NCBI GenBank assembly: GCA_013397075.1
Contig: VWZS01000630.1
Coordinates: 81,327-145,326 of the forward strand
From: Rhabdornis inornatus
Lineage: Eukaryota > Chordata > Aves > Passeriformes > Rhabdornithidae
Direction: 5' to 3'
DNA length: 64,000 nt
Numbering within the stretch: the first letter of the stretch is position 1; every line of letters starts with the position of its first letter. The notes under the pieces are model-generated. The model was not told the origin of the DNA. It saw nothing but the letters and a program-made list of their open reading frames with translations, and searched no databases. Of this stretch, positions 48,801 to 59,400 are shown piece by piece. Position numbers and translations under genes: made by a program.

Positions 48801-50979
48801 AGGTGTTCGGGCTGGTGCCAGGGCTGATGATGTACGCCACGATCTGGCTGCGTGAGCACAACCGCGTCTGCGACGTGCTCAAGCGCCAGCACCCCGACTG
48901 GGACGACGAGCAGCTCTTCCAGACCACCCGGCTCATACTGATAGGTGAGAGCCCCTGCTGCTATGTGCAGCTCCAGCTCGAGCCTGCATGGCTGGAGTGA
49001 GGGTGAAGCTATCCTGTAAATTGGGGTGTGAGTGGCTCCTTCATGGCCTTTCGCTGGGGTTGTGTTAGGGTGCAGCTTCCCCCCAGTTCTGCTAAAGATG
49101 GAACTGAAGAAAACTCAGGGACCCACAATTCTCTTATCTGAGGGAAGCAGAACTGAAAGCAGTGAAAAGACAGGAAGCTCAGGTTCCTTCCTCAGAGAAA
49201 GCCTGTGAGGCTGGATGACCTCAGGCTCCCTGATCTGGGGTTTTTTTTTCCCCTAGGGTTGGGTCAGCTCAGGTATGCTTTAAAAGAAAGGCTGTGATTA
49301 AGTCTAAAGTTCAGAAGGTTATGTAAAATGTCACTGCATAGTTCTCCTGTCTAATTGTGTGCCCAGTGATATTTCATCTTATGTAAATGGTGATGTACTC
49401 TTAAGCTGGAAAAAACCTTGCCCCAACTGAAACCATAAACCAAGACAATTGTATTATGTAGTTCAGAAGCTGAGATTTGCTTTCAGACATCAACTTTCTT
49501 CATTATCCCCTCCCTCTATCCTAGAGATATTGTATAACTGAACACAGTGTAAATACTGGTGTGTGCTGTTCTGTGGAGAGTGCAAGGAATTGTGTCTTGG
49601 GAGGGGGAAAACAGGTTGTAGAAAATACCTCACTACCTGCAGCCCACAAGTATAGGGATCTGAAATACTGTTCCACCCCTTAGTCACATAAAATACATGA
49701 ATTGCTTTCTAGAAGAGATTACAGAAAAGCGTTTGTTGTCCTGATCACTGTAGTATGTTTTAGAAAAGTTCAGGAATGGTATTTTCCCTGCCACTGAAGA
49801 GAAGCAACATTCTCTCCTGTTCCTTTGTCCAACAGGAGAGACAATCAAGATCGTTATAGAGGACTATGTGCAGCACCTGAGTGGGTACCACTTCAAGCTG
49901 AAGTTTGACCCCGAGCTGCTCTTCAACCAGAGGTTCCAGTACCAGAACCGCATCGCAGCTGAGTTCAACACCCTGTACCACTGGCACCCATTGCTGCCTG
50001 ACACCTTCCACATCCACGACCAGGAGTACACCTTCCAGCAGTTCCTCTACAACAACTCCATCATGCTGGAACATGGACTCTCCCATATGGTCAAATCTTT
50101 CTCCAAGCAAAGTGCTGGCAGGGTAGGTCCTTCCTCAAGTTGATGGTGAACCGACAGAGGAATGAGCTGGGAGTGGGACAAGGGAATGAGATAAAGCTAT
50201 TTAAAACTAATCACTGGAAAGGCACAACTTCCTTGTGACTCATATCAGGAGATCTTACAGCTTTTACTCTTTCATGAACAGGTTGCTGGTGGGAAGAACG
50301 TTCCTGCTGCAGTACAGAAAGTGGCAAAGGCTTCCATTGACCAAAGCAGGCAAATGAGGTACCAGTCCTTGAACGAGTACAGGAAACGCTTCATGCTGAA
50401 ACCGTTCCGATCCTTTGAAGAGCTTACAGGTAACAGTCCTCATCCTTCCCAGAAAATGAGGGACATTGTTTTAAAATGCCCACAGAGTCCTGCACTGCCA
50501 TTACTGGGCTTGAGCAGGACAGTCTTGCACAGAAAATGGGATTTTTCCACTTACAGTTTTTACTCATTGCAGGAGAAAAAGAGATGGCGGCAGAGCTGGA
50601 GGAGCTGTACGGGGACATCGATGCCATGGAGCTGTACCCAGGCCTGCTGGTGGAGAAGCCCCGGCCCGGGGCCATCTTTGGCGAGACCATGGTGGAGATC
50701 GGGGCGCCGTTCTCCCTGAAGGGGCTGATGGGCAATGCCATCTGCTCCCCTGAGTACTGGAAGCCCAGCACCTTCGGGGGCAAGGTGGGCTTCGACATCG
50801 TCAACACGGCCTCCCTGCAGAAGCTCATCTGCAACAACGTGAAGGGCTGTCCCTTCACTGCCTTCCACATCCTGCCTCCTGAGCCCACCAAGGCTACAAT
50901 TAACGTTAGTACCTCAAAAACTGCCATGGAAGATATCAACCCCACACTCCTGCTGAAAGAGCGCTCTGCCGAGCTGTAG
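45761..50979 (+). CDS. PTGS2: PTGS2, prostaglandin G/H synthase 2 (cyclooxygenase-2), complete
   Basis: Ten coding exons join to 1815 bases (604 residues plus TAG): 45761-45815, 46165-46281, 46393-46536, 46964-47107, 47488-47669, 48446-48529, 48698-48944, 49836-50122, 50282-50429 and 50573-50979. All introns are GT-AG, and the sizes of exons 2-9 match human PTGS2. The enzyme turns arachidonate into prostaglandin H2 at the ER and nuclear envelope. In order: signal peptide (about 1-18), EGF-like module (about 19-56), membrane-binding helices (about 58-105), then the haem peroxidase/cyclooxygenase domain. Visible key residues: Arg107 (carboxylate binding), His194 (distal haem), Tyr372 (catalytic radical) with His375 (proximal haem), and Ser517 (aspirin target). 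Val510 and Arg500 are the COX-2-type pocket residues (Ile and His in COX-1). N-glycosylation sites at 54, 131, 397 and 580, the COX-2-specific C-terminal insert and an ER-retention-like SAEL end support the call. No break was found. Confidence 0.99.
46165..46281 (+). CDS. PTGS2: PTGS2 exon 2: EGF-like module
   Basis: 117 bases, the same as human exon 2, encoding residues 19-57. The cysteine pattern beginning ANPCCSNPCQNRGVC is the EGF-like dimerisation module of cyclooxygenases. Asn54 in NCT is the first N-glycosylation site. Confidence 0.97.
46393..46536 (+). CDS. PTGS2: PTGS2 exon 3: membrane-binding domain
   Basis: 144 bases, as in human, encoding residues 58-105. It holds the amphipathic helices that anchor the enzyme in one leaflet of the ER membrane and form the mouth of the substrate channel. 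KPSPNTVHYILTHF is a family signature. Confidence 0.97.
46964..47107 (+). CDS. PTGS2: PTGS2 exon 4: Arg107 region
   Basis: 144 bases encoding residues 106-153. SRSHLIDSPPTYN contains Arg107, equivalent to Arg120 in sheep COX-1 numbering, which pairs with the carboxylate of arachidonate and of many inhibitors. Asn131 in SNLSYY is a glycosylation site. Confidence 0.97.
47488..47669 (+). CDS. PTGS2: PTGS2 exon 5: distal haem histidine
   Basis: 182 bases, identical to the human exon size, encoding residues 154-214. FFAQHFTHQFFKTDHKRGP contains His194, the distal haem ligand of the peroxidase site. The donor begins GTACGG, a less common but valid GT donor, and exon 6 continues in phase 0. Confidence 0.96.
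48446..48529 (+). CDS. PTGS2: PTGS2 exon 6
   Basis: 84 bases encoding residues 215-242, starting VDLNHIYGET and ending KLKYQ. Both ends are in phase 0. It is too short to stand out as an open frame and was found from the family sequence and exon length. Confidence 0.96.
48698..48944 (+). CDS. PTGS2: PTGS2 exon 7: peroxidase core
   Basis: 247 bases encoding residues 243-324. The stretches VGQEVFGLVPGLMMYATIW and LREHNRVCDVLK are haem-peroxidase core helices. Minus-strand frames over this exon are shadows. Confidence 0.97.
49836..50122 (+). CDS. PTGS2: PTGS2 exon 8: catalytic tyrosine
   Basis: 287 bases encoding residues 325-420. EFNTLYHWHPLLPD carries Tyr372, which forms the tyrosyl radical that abstracts hydrogen from arachidonate, and His375, the proximal haem ligand. 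Asn397 in YNNS is a glycosylation site. Confidence 0.97.
50282..50429 (+). CDS. PTGS2: PTGS2 exon 9
   Basis: 148 bases encoding residues 421-469, from VAGGKNVPAAVQKV to SFEELT. It includes the conserved YRKRFMLKPF segment. The preceding intron is only 159 bases. Confidence 0.96.
50573..50979 (+). CDS. PTGS2: PTGS2 exon 10: inhibitor pocket and C-terminus
   Basis: 407 coding bases encoding residues 470-604, then TAG at 50977-50979. It contains Arg500, Val510 and Ser517, which line the COX-2 side pocket and the aspirin-acetylated site. It also contains Asn580 within the COX-2-specific 19-residue insert, which in mammals directs ER-associated degradation. The final SAEL replaces the mammalian STEL ER-retention signal. 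Confidence 0.97.
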
Positions 50980-50986
50980 AAATCAG

Positions 50987-51043
50987 CTATCTATCTATCT
51001 ATCTATTTATTTATTTATTTAACTGTGTTATTTATTCTATTTA
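50987..51043 (+). promoter_or_regulatory. AU-rich element cluster preceded by (CTAT)n
   Basis: Eight bases after the stop codon a (CTAT)n run begins at 50987. It passes directly into overlapping ATTTA pentamers at 51005, 51009, 51013 and 51017, with two more at 51030 and 51039. Such clusters are bound by decay and stabilising proteins (TTP, HuR) and make COX-2 mRNA short-lived. Confidence 0.85.
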
Positions 51044-51606
51044 TGGCTTAGTATTTAAAAAAACAACTAGAGCATCTTCATTGTGGGGGTTGCCTTAAAT
51101 TCCTTACTGAGGTAAGGCTTCCATTTACAAAAGGGATTTTCTGTGTTTCAGCTTGACAGTGGTGAATCCCTTGTTTAAAATCTTCTGTAACAGAACGAGG
51201 TATTCCAAAGTGGATAAAGGTTCCACCTTCATTTTACTATTGTTTTAATACTTGATGAAGGGGAGTGGTGGTGATTCTGTCTGTCAGTTTTCATAGGTCA
51301 CATAACACTACAAAAGCAATTTTTTTTCTCAGCAACTTGAAAGCAGCTATTGGCCTAAAAGTACAAGAAAAAATTTGACTTAATGAAAACTGCCAGAAGA
51401 GATTATGGATTTCATATGAGCACTCAAAAATGAACAAAAAAAAAAAACAAAAAAAACCTTGAGTCTCACTTCTTTTTGTAAGGTCAGAAAATGCATTGCA
51501 TTTGTTGTTGATACTACCTCTCCCTCACTGCAGATACAGCACTTTGAATTATAACTTTATGTCTCTTATGTACAAATCCACTTCTGGATTTAGATGAAAG
51601 TAGATA

Positions 51607-51712
51607 TTTTTACAACTTTTTTAAAGTATTTTTATAATGTTTTAAATACTTAAAGTAAATTTTTACAACTTTTTTAAAAAATGGGTTTAATGTTTTAAAT
51701 ATTTAAAGAAAA
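51607..51712 (+). repeat. 53-bp tandem duplication in the PTGS2 3' UTR
   Basis: Copy A at 51607-51659 and copy B at 51660-51712 both start 'tttttacaactttttta' and contain 'aatgttttaaata(c/t)ttaaag'. They differ by a handful of bases in the middle. Confidence 0.88.
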
Positions 51713-52916
51713 TAGTACTCCTCCTGGAGTCTACTTCTTTTTGAAGGAAGTGTGACAGATGTATTAGTTGTGTAAGGAGGTGAGAATGAGATACTGAGCT
51801 TAGCTGACTCTCAGGCTGCATTACAACGCTGCTTGCATCTGGATAGGGATTTTTTTTTTATGTAACTCTGGGGAGGTCTTAAACTTAGCCCAAGGCACTG
51901 GGATTCTTTTCATAGCTGTAGTTCTCTGGTCTACTTGATAATGTAATTTTGATGTCTGTTACTCTAAGGACAGGAGGACAGTATAGCTGGAGTTAGGATG
52001 TGCTGTTGCTTTGTGCTCCCAAAAACAGGAGAGCTATAAATGGAGCAGTTCTATAAATACACAGAGAACTGAGCGCAAGAGATTCAGCAGCACTTCCAGG
52101 CACAGGAGGTAGCTCTGCCTGTGTGCACAAGCTGTACAAGCAAGTTGTACTTCTATTTATTGGGGGGGAGGAGGGATAATGTTTTATTTATAATTTATAA
52201 ACAGATATTTTAAGTAAGTGGCTTAAGCTTCTTTAAAACTGGCCAGCACAAAATCATCTAGACATATTTGTCCTAATCCAGCAGTAAAATATCTAGTCTC
52301 ATCTGGGCACATAGGTTACACAAGATCTTGTATAGGACTTCAGACTTTGCATGTAAGGGTATCTTTTTTTAATTTCTAGAGAGGAAATGTAGAAGATGAT
52401 CTTCCCATAAAAGCAGCTGGGGAACTATAGGGAAAAAGAAAATGTCACTTCAGACTGGAATAGAGCAGCAACCGGGTATTCTGTGCCCCTGCCCAAATTT
52501 CCTTGACTACTTGTGGAAAAGGACTTGAGTTTTCTATTTCATCTATTTCATCTCAAGCACTTGTAGGGGCTTGTGCATTGTACCAGCTTTGGCAGCAGTG
52601 TAGTTTGTCTGTGGCTTCTGTTTCCATGGATTTGTGTAGAGGTAGCCATGCCTCATGCTGGGTAGGTCTGTAATTGTGGCCATGAACAGCCAAACCAAGC
52701 TCTCCTGCAGCCATCGATACCAGTGACTGATCTGGAGTGGTCCTTGGTATGGATGCTGTGGGAGCAAGGAGGACATTTGTTTTCCTTTCTCTGAAGCATG
52801 AAGAAGGGAAAACTTTCTCTCCCCTTGTATCCAAAGGTGGTCAGTACTGTATGTGCTAACAAGTAAACACTGCTTGGACACTTTTTCCTCATGCAAATTG
52901 TCCATTAGATTTAGCT

Positions 52917-52942
52917 CAGAGCACCCTTCAGAGCACCCTTCT
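52917..52942 (+). repeat. 12-bp tandem direct repeat in the PTGS2 3' UTR
   Basis: The unit cagagcaccctt occurs twice in tandem within this span. It is a small local duplication. Confidence 0.8.
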
Positions 52943-53217
52943 ACTATTAACCCAGGAACAGGGTTTGGCAGAGAGTCATAAGGGAGGCATGTCTGGACAG
53001 ATTGAGTTATTTTGGGGTAGGTACAGAGGAATTCCTCAGACCGTCTTACCTGAGTTAAGTTACAGGCGGCTTCGGCAGGGATTCCTGTGTACTCTGTATT
53101 TTGTACTCTGCTGCCATTAAATGTGGATGTTTGAGATTATTTATTTAAAATTCTGTGAAATGTTTTTTACTTTATTTTTGTAGGACAACAATTTTGTTAA
53201 ATTCAATTGTTTATATA

Positions 53218-53223
53218 AATAAA
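53218..53223 (+). terminator. PTGS2: PTGS2 poly(A) signal
   Basis: AATAAA, followed by a T/GT-rich stretch (tttgtttatgttttcgtt) at about 53250. Cleavage is expected around 53235-53245. Confidence 0.75.
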
Positions 53224-55954
53224 TTGAAAACATTACCTTTATGGGCTCCTTTGTTTATGTTTTCGTTCAGCAGTATTTAGGATGGAACAGTTCTTTAACT
53301 GATTACATGGAGAATTACAGGGTATTACAAGTAAATTCTCTGATGTGTCAAACCCAACATGCCTGTAGCTTAAACTGCCCAGATGGAGTAATTTTTTTCC
53401 CTTTGGCCTCAAATGAAAAGGGATTTCACTGTTCCATCCCTGGAAGAGCCGGCTCCTCTTATCTACAGCAGAGATGCCAGCATTCTGGTAGCTTCGAAGG
53501 GAAAGTACAATATTGGAGTTGCACACCACCATCTTGGTGTAACTGACTTCCCTCCTCTCTTCCCTTTTCCCAGGATACAACAGCCCAGAGCTGTTTCCTT
53601 TCATGCTTGACATTCTTCAAAAGGGGAAACTGCTTTGGGTTGCAAGTGATCGCTAGACCAGAACAGGGCTATGCTTCCTGAAAGCTGGAGCAGGAGCTTG
53701 GACAATGCTCCCTCTCTTGCAGTGAGCATCTTTGAGGCCACCCAGCCTCTTTCCAACATTTTCACCTCTGGTGAGAAACAAAGGGAAGCTGACAAGGAGA
53801 CACCCCAGGAGATTACTGTGCTGTCTGTCACTCACCACCTGCACCAGTCTCTGACCAAATGTCACCTCAGTCCCCTTCAATCATCCCACTGCTGACTGTC
53901 TCCAGTACTCCCCCATCCCAATACTGGTGCCCTGTCCTCTCACAGCCTCTGCCTAGAGACCAACCCCAGAGCCACAGTACCTCACCCAGAGTCACCTTCC
54001 TTCCAGCCACCCAAAGTCCTCTTTGGTCCAAACTCATCCCAGTGTCCCACAGGTCAATATTCCCAACAACTCTCCAGCCCTGAGTGTGACGGTTCTGCCT
54101 CTGCTTTGGAGCTCATTTCCATCTCCACAGATGTGCAGGTCCTTTGTGTTCCTCCTGTACCCGGGCCCTAAACACCTCCAGCAATTCTCCTCACCACTCA
54201 GTCCTCATCACTTCAGCGACCATCTTCAGTCCCAAAAATGCAGTGTCCTGAGGACCCTTGCAAACTCATCACTTCAATGCCTCTCCAGACTGTGGGTGAA
54301 TGGGGGCAGGTGCAGACCACATGTGGGGCTTTTTTCCTTTGACACCTCAGCTCATTGTCTCCACAGGTGAATTGCCACTTTCCTGTTCCAGGGGGAAGCT
54401 GAGCAAGGGAGGAGTGAAGACAAAGCCAATGGTTTCAGTGGGAGACGACGGGCAGAGATCAGGTGGCTGCAGGATCATCCATGGAGAAGGTGTTTTGGGT
54501 GACTGCTGCCCTAATTAGGGAAGCACCAGCCCAAATGGATTTGAGCATAATGGCTGAGATAGTTTGATCGAGGAGGAGCTCCTCCTTCCCTCTGAGCAGG
54601 GGCATGTCCCGATGACACAAAAGACAAGAATGTTTCCCAGAGGAAACCTGCCCTGCCAAATTCTTGCTCCCCTGCCCGGGTTGAGAGAACTGTTTCACCC
54701 TAGGCAGTATGATAAAGCAGGGGGGCTCAGCAGGAAGTCCATCCAGGCTCATGAGAGCTCCATGCTTTGGGAGCAGGTCACCTCCCATCCTTGCCAAGGG
54801 TTTTCCCCAGCATCACTCGCTCTCTGCCCACTGCGTACCAATTCCTTATGTGCGCTGAGTCGGAGCCCTGCAGGCACCTGACCAGATTGGGTTCTGCACC
54901 TGACCTGAGCTGAGCTGAGCTGACCATTACACTGAGTTCCCAAGGCAGCTGCTTTTCCAGATTCCAGGAGACCTTCCTGTAACAAGTGGCTGCAAGAAAA
55001 TAATCCTTTGGTTTTCAGCATCAATCCAGAAAAGTCAACAGGTGGCTTGGCTGGAGAGAGGGAATGGATCTGTCATGTGTTCCCTGCCTGTCCACAGCCA
55101 ATGAAATAGGTGAACAGCTCTGGAAAACTGATTGCAAATCTGGGCTGTTCCTTTTGGAAGACCAGGAAGGAAAACACCTAAATGTTGTAGGAATGCACAT
55201 ACAGGACAAAAAAGAGCAGGCTGTAGCTCTATGCTCTAAATATGGAAAAAGAAGGTGAAGTGAGACATCCTACCCCCTTTGCTAAAATGCATGAAAAGAG
55301 CCACACAAGGCAGAAATGCAGCAATATCTCAAAGGAGTATCATAGGGAAAAGAGTCTCCTTGGGAAGATCTGAGCGTTCCTCTTCCTTTAATAGGAGATT
55401 TCAGTTTGCAAATAACATACTGAGGAGCAACAGAATTGGATTCCTTTTGTAATTCCTTCCTCTGATCCTCTTATCTTTCCTATTAGCGTAAAATCTGGGA
55501 CTTCTGTGCTTACTTATAGAGTAAGTCCAGATAGTTTCATCAATATTGGCAAGACACTGATCATAACTAAAATCAAACCCAACCAAACTTTCCATTCTGT
55601 GATTTTCTTGTCTGAAAATCCTGAGTCCACACTGAAAATCTCAGGGTTCACATCCAGCCAAAGCTCGAGAAAGCAGAGCCAGCGATGGCCTGGGCAAGTT
55701 GGGAGCTGAGCACCTTTGGGAGAGGGAACCTGTTAAAGCTGGTGAGATCTCGCCAGTTTGCCACTGGGAGAGGGCAGGGTACAGAGCACTCTGAATTTGA
55801 CTGATGCTGTTTGCTTTTCATCCAGCAGGCATTCCCCATCAGACAGAAAGCAAGGCAGGGAAACCCTAAACCTGGGGAAAGAAGGCAAATAACATTCAAA
55901 TCATCTGCTTTTCAACAAACCCACTGCATACCCACTGAGGATCTCTAGATCAAT

Positions 55955-56093
55955 TCCCTATTCCTGGAAGTGTCCAAGGCCAGGCTGAACAGGGCTTGGA
56001 GCAACCTGGACACCTGGAAGAGGCACGGGGGTAGAGATGATCTTTGAGGTCCTTTCCAACCCCAGCCAGTCTGGGTTTCTATGATTCTGTCTA
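55955..56093 (+). mobile_element. CR1 LINE 3'-end remnant (sense)
   Basis: About 140 bases: 'ccctattcctggaagtgtcc', 'cagggcttggagcaacctgg', 'gatgatctttgaggtccttt' and terminal 'tttctatgattctgtc'. Confidence 0.85.
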
Positions 56094-56162
56094 GCTCATA
56101 GCAGAGCATATCTACAAAAACTTGAAAATACTTTGCGTCTTCTAACCAACTGCAACCCTAGT

Positions 56163-56197
56163 AGACAGATACATAGATAGATCGATAGATAGATATA
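56163..56197. repeat. GATA/TAGA microsatellite, imperfect
   Basis: About 35 bases of interrupted (ATAG)n: 'gacagatacatagatagat' followed by 'cgatagatagatata'. Short and impure. Confidence 0.85.
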
Positions 56198-56307
56198 ATT
56201 CTTTTATGTTAAATTACTTCACACTTACCAGAAGGGCACTGGCAAAACACAAAGTGTCATGCAACCAGGAGAATCCTGCTTGCAAATGCCTCAGATCTTT
56301 ACCTAAC

Positions 56308-56400
56308 AGAATCACAGAATCAGTAATGTTGGAAAAGGCCTCCAAGATCAAAGTAGCAGCTCATGCTCCTGTCCCAGGACAAACCCCAAAATCCTTCCAA
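56308..56400 (-). mobile_element. CR1-type LINE terminal fragment (antisense)
   Basis: It starts 'cagaatcacagaatcagtaa' and continues 'tgttggaaaaggcctccaag', the complement of a CR1 3' end. The inner part is diverged. Confidence 0.55.
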
Positions 56401-59400
56401 GGTTCTGTGGGAGCTGCATTCCTACTCTGTATTTTATTTTCTCACAGTAACCAGGTGTATCCCAGGCTCACTCCATGGTGGATGTAGGTGTGTGCGTGCA
56501 TCCCTGTCCAAACCTGCCCTGCTGACAGGGAACTTTAACACCCTTTTGTCTGCCTCAAAAGCGCGTCGTTTGCGGTCAACTTTCCTCTGGGAGGACCTGA
56601 AACCTTTGAAACACACACACACACCCCAAAACTGCTAAAAGAGCGAAAGCAATGCCCAGGACACTGAGCAGCTGTGGGGGTGGGAAGGACTTTTCCCCAA
56701 ATGGTCTCATCTTCCTTTGCCCTTCAGAAGATCTACCCAAAGAAATTATTCCATAGGCATTCATCAAGGAAAATGCAAGCCACGCAGGCTTCAGTTAACA
56801 GGGACATCCCCAAATTTATGCTGGCAGGTCCTTAGATATGGGAGGTGAAACCAAGACCACAAGAGGCACCAGGACTTTGAGGTAAAAACCCAGCAAAAGG
56901 ATCTTTTAGTATAATTTTAAGCACTGAAACCCTCCAGTGAGCCATGACCGAGCAAAAGCCATGGCTGTTCTCCAGCAGCTCCAAAACCCTGCCCTGAGAA
57001 CTGACACGGCTCAGTGTCCTTGCAGTTGTGGCTTTCCAGCCTGTTGCCTAGACAAGATTAATTAATCCTGCCTAACAAATAATGACAGAGTTTCTAAGTA
57101 GCAGTGGTAGGTACTCATTAAAGTAAATCCTGGCTGAGCTGACACAGGTGAAATAACAGCTCTTACACAAGGCAGGAATGTTCCATGTGGTGATGCCAAC
57201 CACATCCAGAACTATTACATCCAGAGAGACAGGGAGAGAGAGACCATTCCAACTAAATCAGGGCTGGGATTTTTATAGCATGGAGAATTTCAGTGAAGGC
57301 AGGAAGAAAGAAAATATTTTAAAATCAGACTGAATTTTCTGAGTTTCCAATGAGTTGGTAGAATTTCAGGCAAACTCAAAATTTTTTTTCTGGCAGTGTG
57401 ACCGTGAACCATCTTTTCAGTGCTTGCTAGGACAAGTGTTTCAGTATTTGAGATCATAACTGATCAAGGCTGGATGGGGAAAAAAGATTTCCCAACCTGA
57501 CCATGAAGAGGAAGACCTTTTTATAAATCAAGAAAAGGATTTAGCATCATTCCAAAGGGAAGATGGCATTATTATATAATAAGAAACTTTGGATGTTCTA
57601 CATAGTCTTCACTCTGTATAAGGAATGATTTTCATTCTATTATAAATTGAATCTCCAGCTCAGTAGGTGGACATGGATAAAAGCCTGAACTGAAGGTTCT
57701 GTTTTTCCTCAGTCTGAAGAAAGAAAAAGGATACTTATCTCATTTTGAGGGAAATTTGAGGGGCAAATGAACACCATCCATGAAGTTAATGTCTCTCATA
57801 ACTGCAGAACAAATATCAGAACATTCAAGGAGAGATGAGACTTTGAAAAGTAACTACTTCAGCAGAGCCCAGGGGGTTGGTTTCTGCAACTCCTGGGCAC
57901 TCCTAAAAGCATGTCTGGAAATCTTCTGTCTGACAGTGAAGTCCACACCACCCCCAGAGTGCAGGCAGGTTTTCTTGATCATTTAGGAAGGAGGTGCCAA
58001 ATGTGTAAGGCTTTTCAGTTAAAATATTCCTTTGAACAAAAGAAAAAATAGGGCAGGCAATGGTTCACAGCAAGCAAAGATCAATAGTATTTCACAGGCA
58101 TGTTTTTAAAAGGAGCAGCAAAAACAATACCATTTCTCATGTGAATTGAGAATAAAAATCCCCAGGGCTCCTGATTTTTTAGGAAGTTGACTTCCTCTTT
58201 GAAGTCACTTCCTCATTCACCCGTTGTTGCAAACATTTCTCGTAAATCCCTTTAAACCTTCTTTGCAAATAAGTGAACATTTTCCACCATTTTCCTTAAT
58301 ATTTGTTTATTCAACAGCCAGGTCTCCAGTGCCTTCAGCTGGCACGATCAATGTGGCATTGGTGAAATTGCACACGATTTGCATGACATTGGTCTATTGT
58401 AAACATCATTTGCACTTCCCACTCTCCTTCTTCAGCAAATGCAATGGCGAGATGCAAAGCCCTTTCCCTATGGAATCTGTTATAGACTGAAAATGTGACG
58501 GTGTGATTCGACATAAACCAGCATCTTGGGATGCTCCGTGCTCCGAATCAATCTGAGAAACTTTTCTGCAGCTGTGTACCAGATCTAGAACTGACTTCTG
58601 AAAAACTCAAGAGCATGTCTGCATCTGCTGACATTGCAAAAATGGTCAGGGAAGCTCCCTAAAAGGTTCCCATGAGATTTCTGTACAAGACTACACTTCA
58701 AAATAGAATTTAAATTATTTTAATTTTTTGTCCTCTTTACTTAGAGACCAGGAACCAGAAGACAGACTGAAGAATGATTTAATAGTTTGTCTGAGAAAAA
58801 AAATACATTGAGAGAAGGATGTGCTGCTCCCCATCACATTGAATCTGTTTGCTCATTCTCAGTAACTACAAACTTTACTGAGGGAGCTGGAAGTCAAGTA
58901 GTGCATCTTGAGTGACCAATAGAATTTTTATTTATTTGCCTCCAGCTCCATTTTCACATGAAAGTCCTTCCTTTATAAAAGAAGCTACATTACTCATGAA
59001 TCAGCATCTGAATGGGTAGACAACATGGGAGGTTATGATTAAGATTCTTTATTATTAAAGAGCCGTAAGTGCACGCACTTTGACAGAGCAATCCATCATT
59101 GCCTGACTTGCACAAAGCTAGTCCCACCTTCCAGTTCACAGCCAGGCTTGATTCTCTTCAAATCAAGTTCTTGTTACTTCAATGATGATGTTTCATCAAA
59201 AATAATTTAATGACCCCACACTTTGAGTCCCCTAACAAGCCCCCTCCTCACTTCCCCTCCCTGCTTCTCATGACCCTGACAGGGCACAGATTCTAAGGTG
59301 ATAACAAGTAAAGTGCATTTACTTCTTAAACAAGTTCATAAAAGTAAATTTTTCTGCTTTGTAAATTTTCGTAAATTTTGCTTTGTAATTTTATTGAGCT

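Larger units (their letters stand above)
50980..53240 (+). other. PTGS2: PTGS2 3' UTR
   Basis: About 2.26 kb from the stop codon to just past a poly(A) signal. It is AT-rich and carries an AU-rich element cluster near its start, a 53-base tandem duplication and further ATTTA and TTATTTAT motifs near 52150-52200. The length and composition fit the long, unstable COX-2 3' UTR of other vertebrates. The exact cleavage site is inferred. A proximal signal at 53116-53121 (ATTAAA) could give a slightly shorter end. Confidence 0.8.

Noticed and set aside
48551..50945. Long minus-strand frames opposite PTGS2 exons 7, 8 and 10
   Set aside because: They are shadows of GC-rich coding exons on the plus strand.
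52543..52905. 120-codon minus-strand frame in the PTGS2 3' UTR
   Set aside because: There is no known domain, no promoter and no splice evidence, and it lies within a well-defined UTR.
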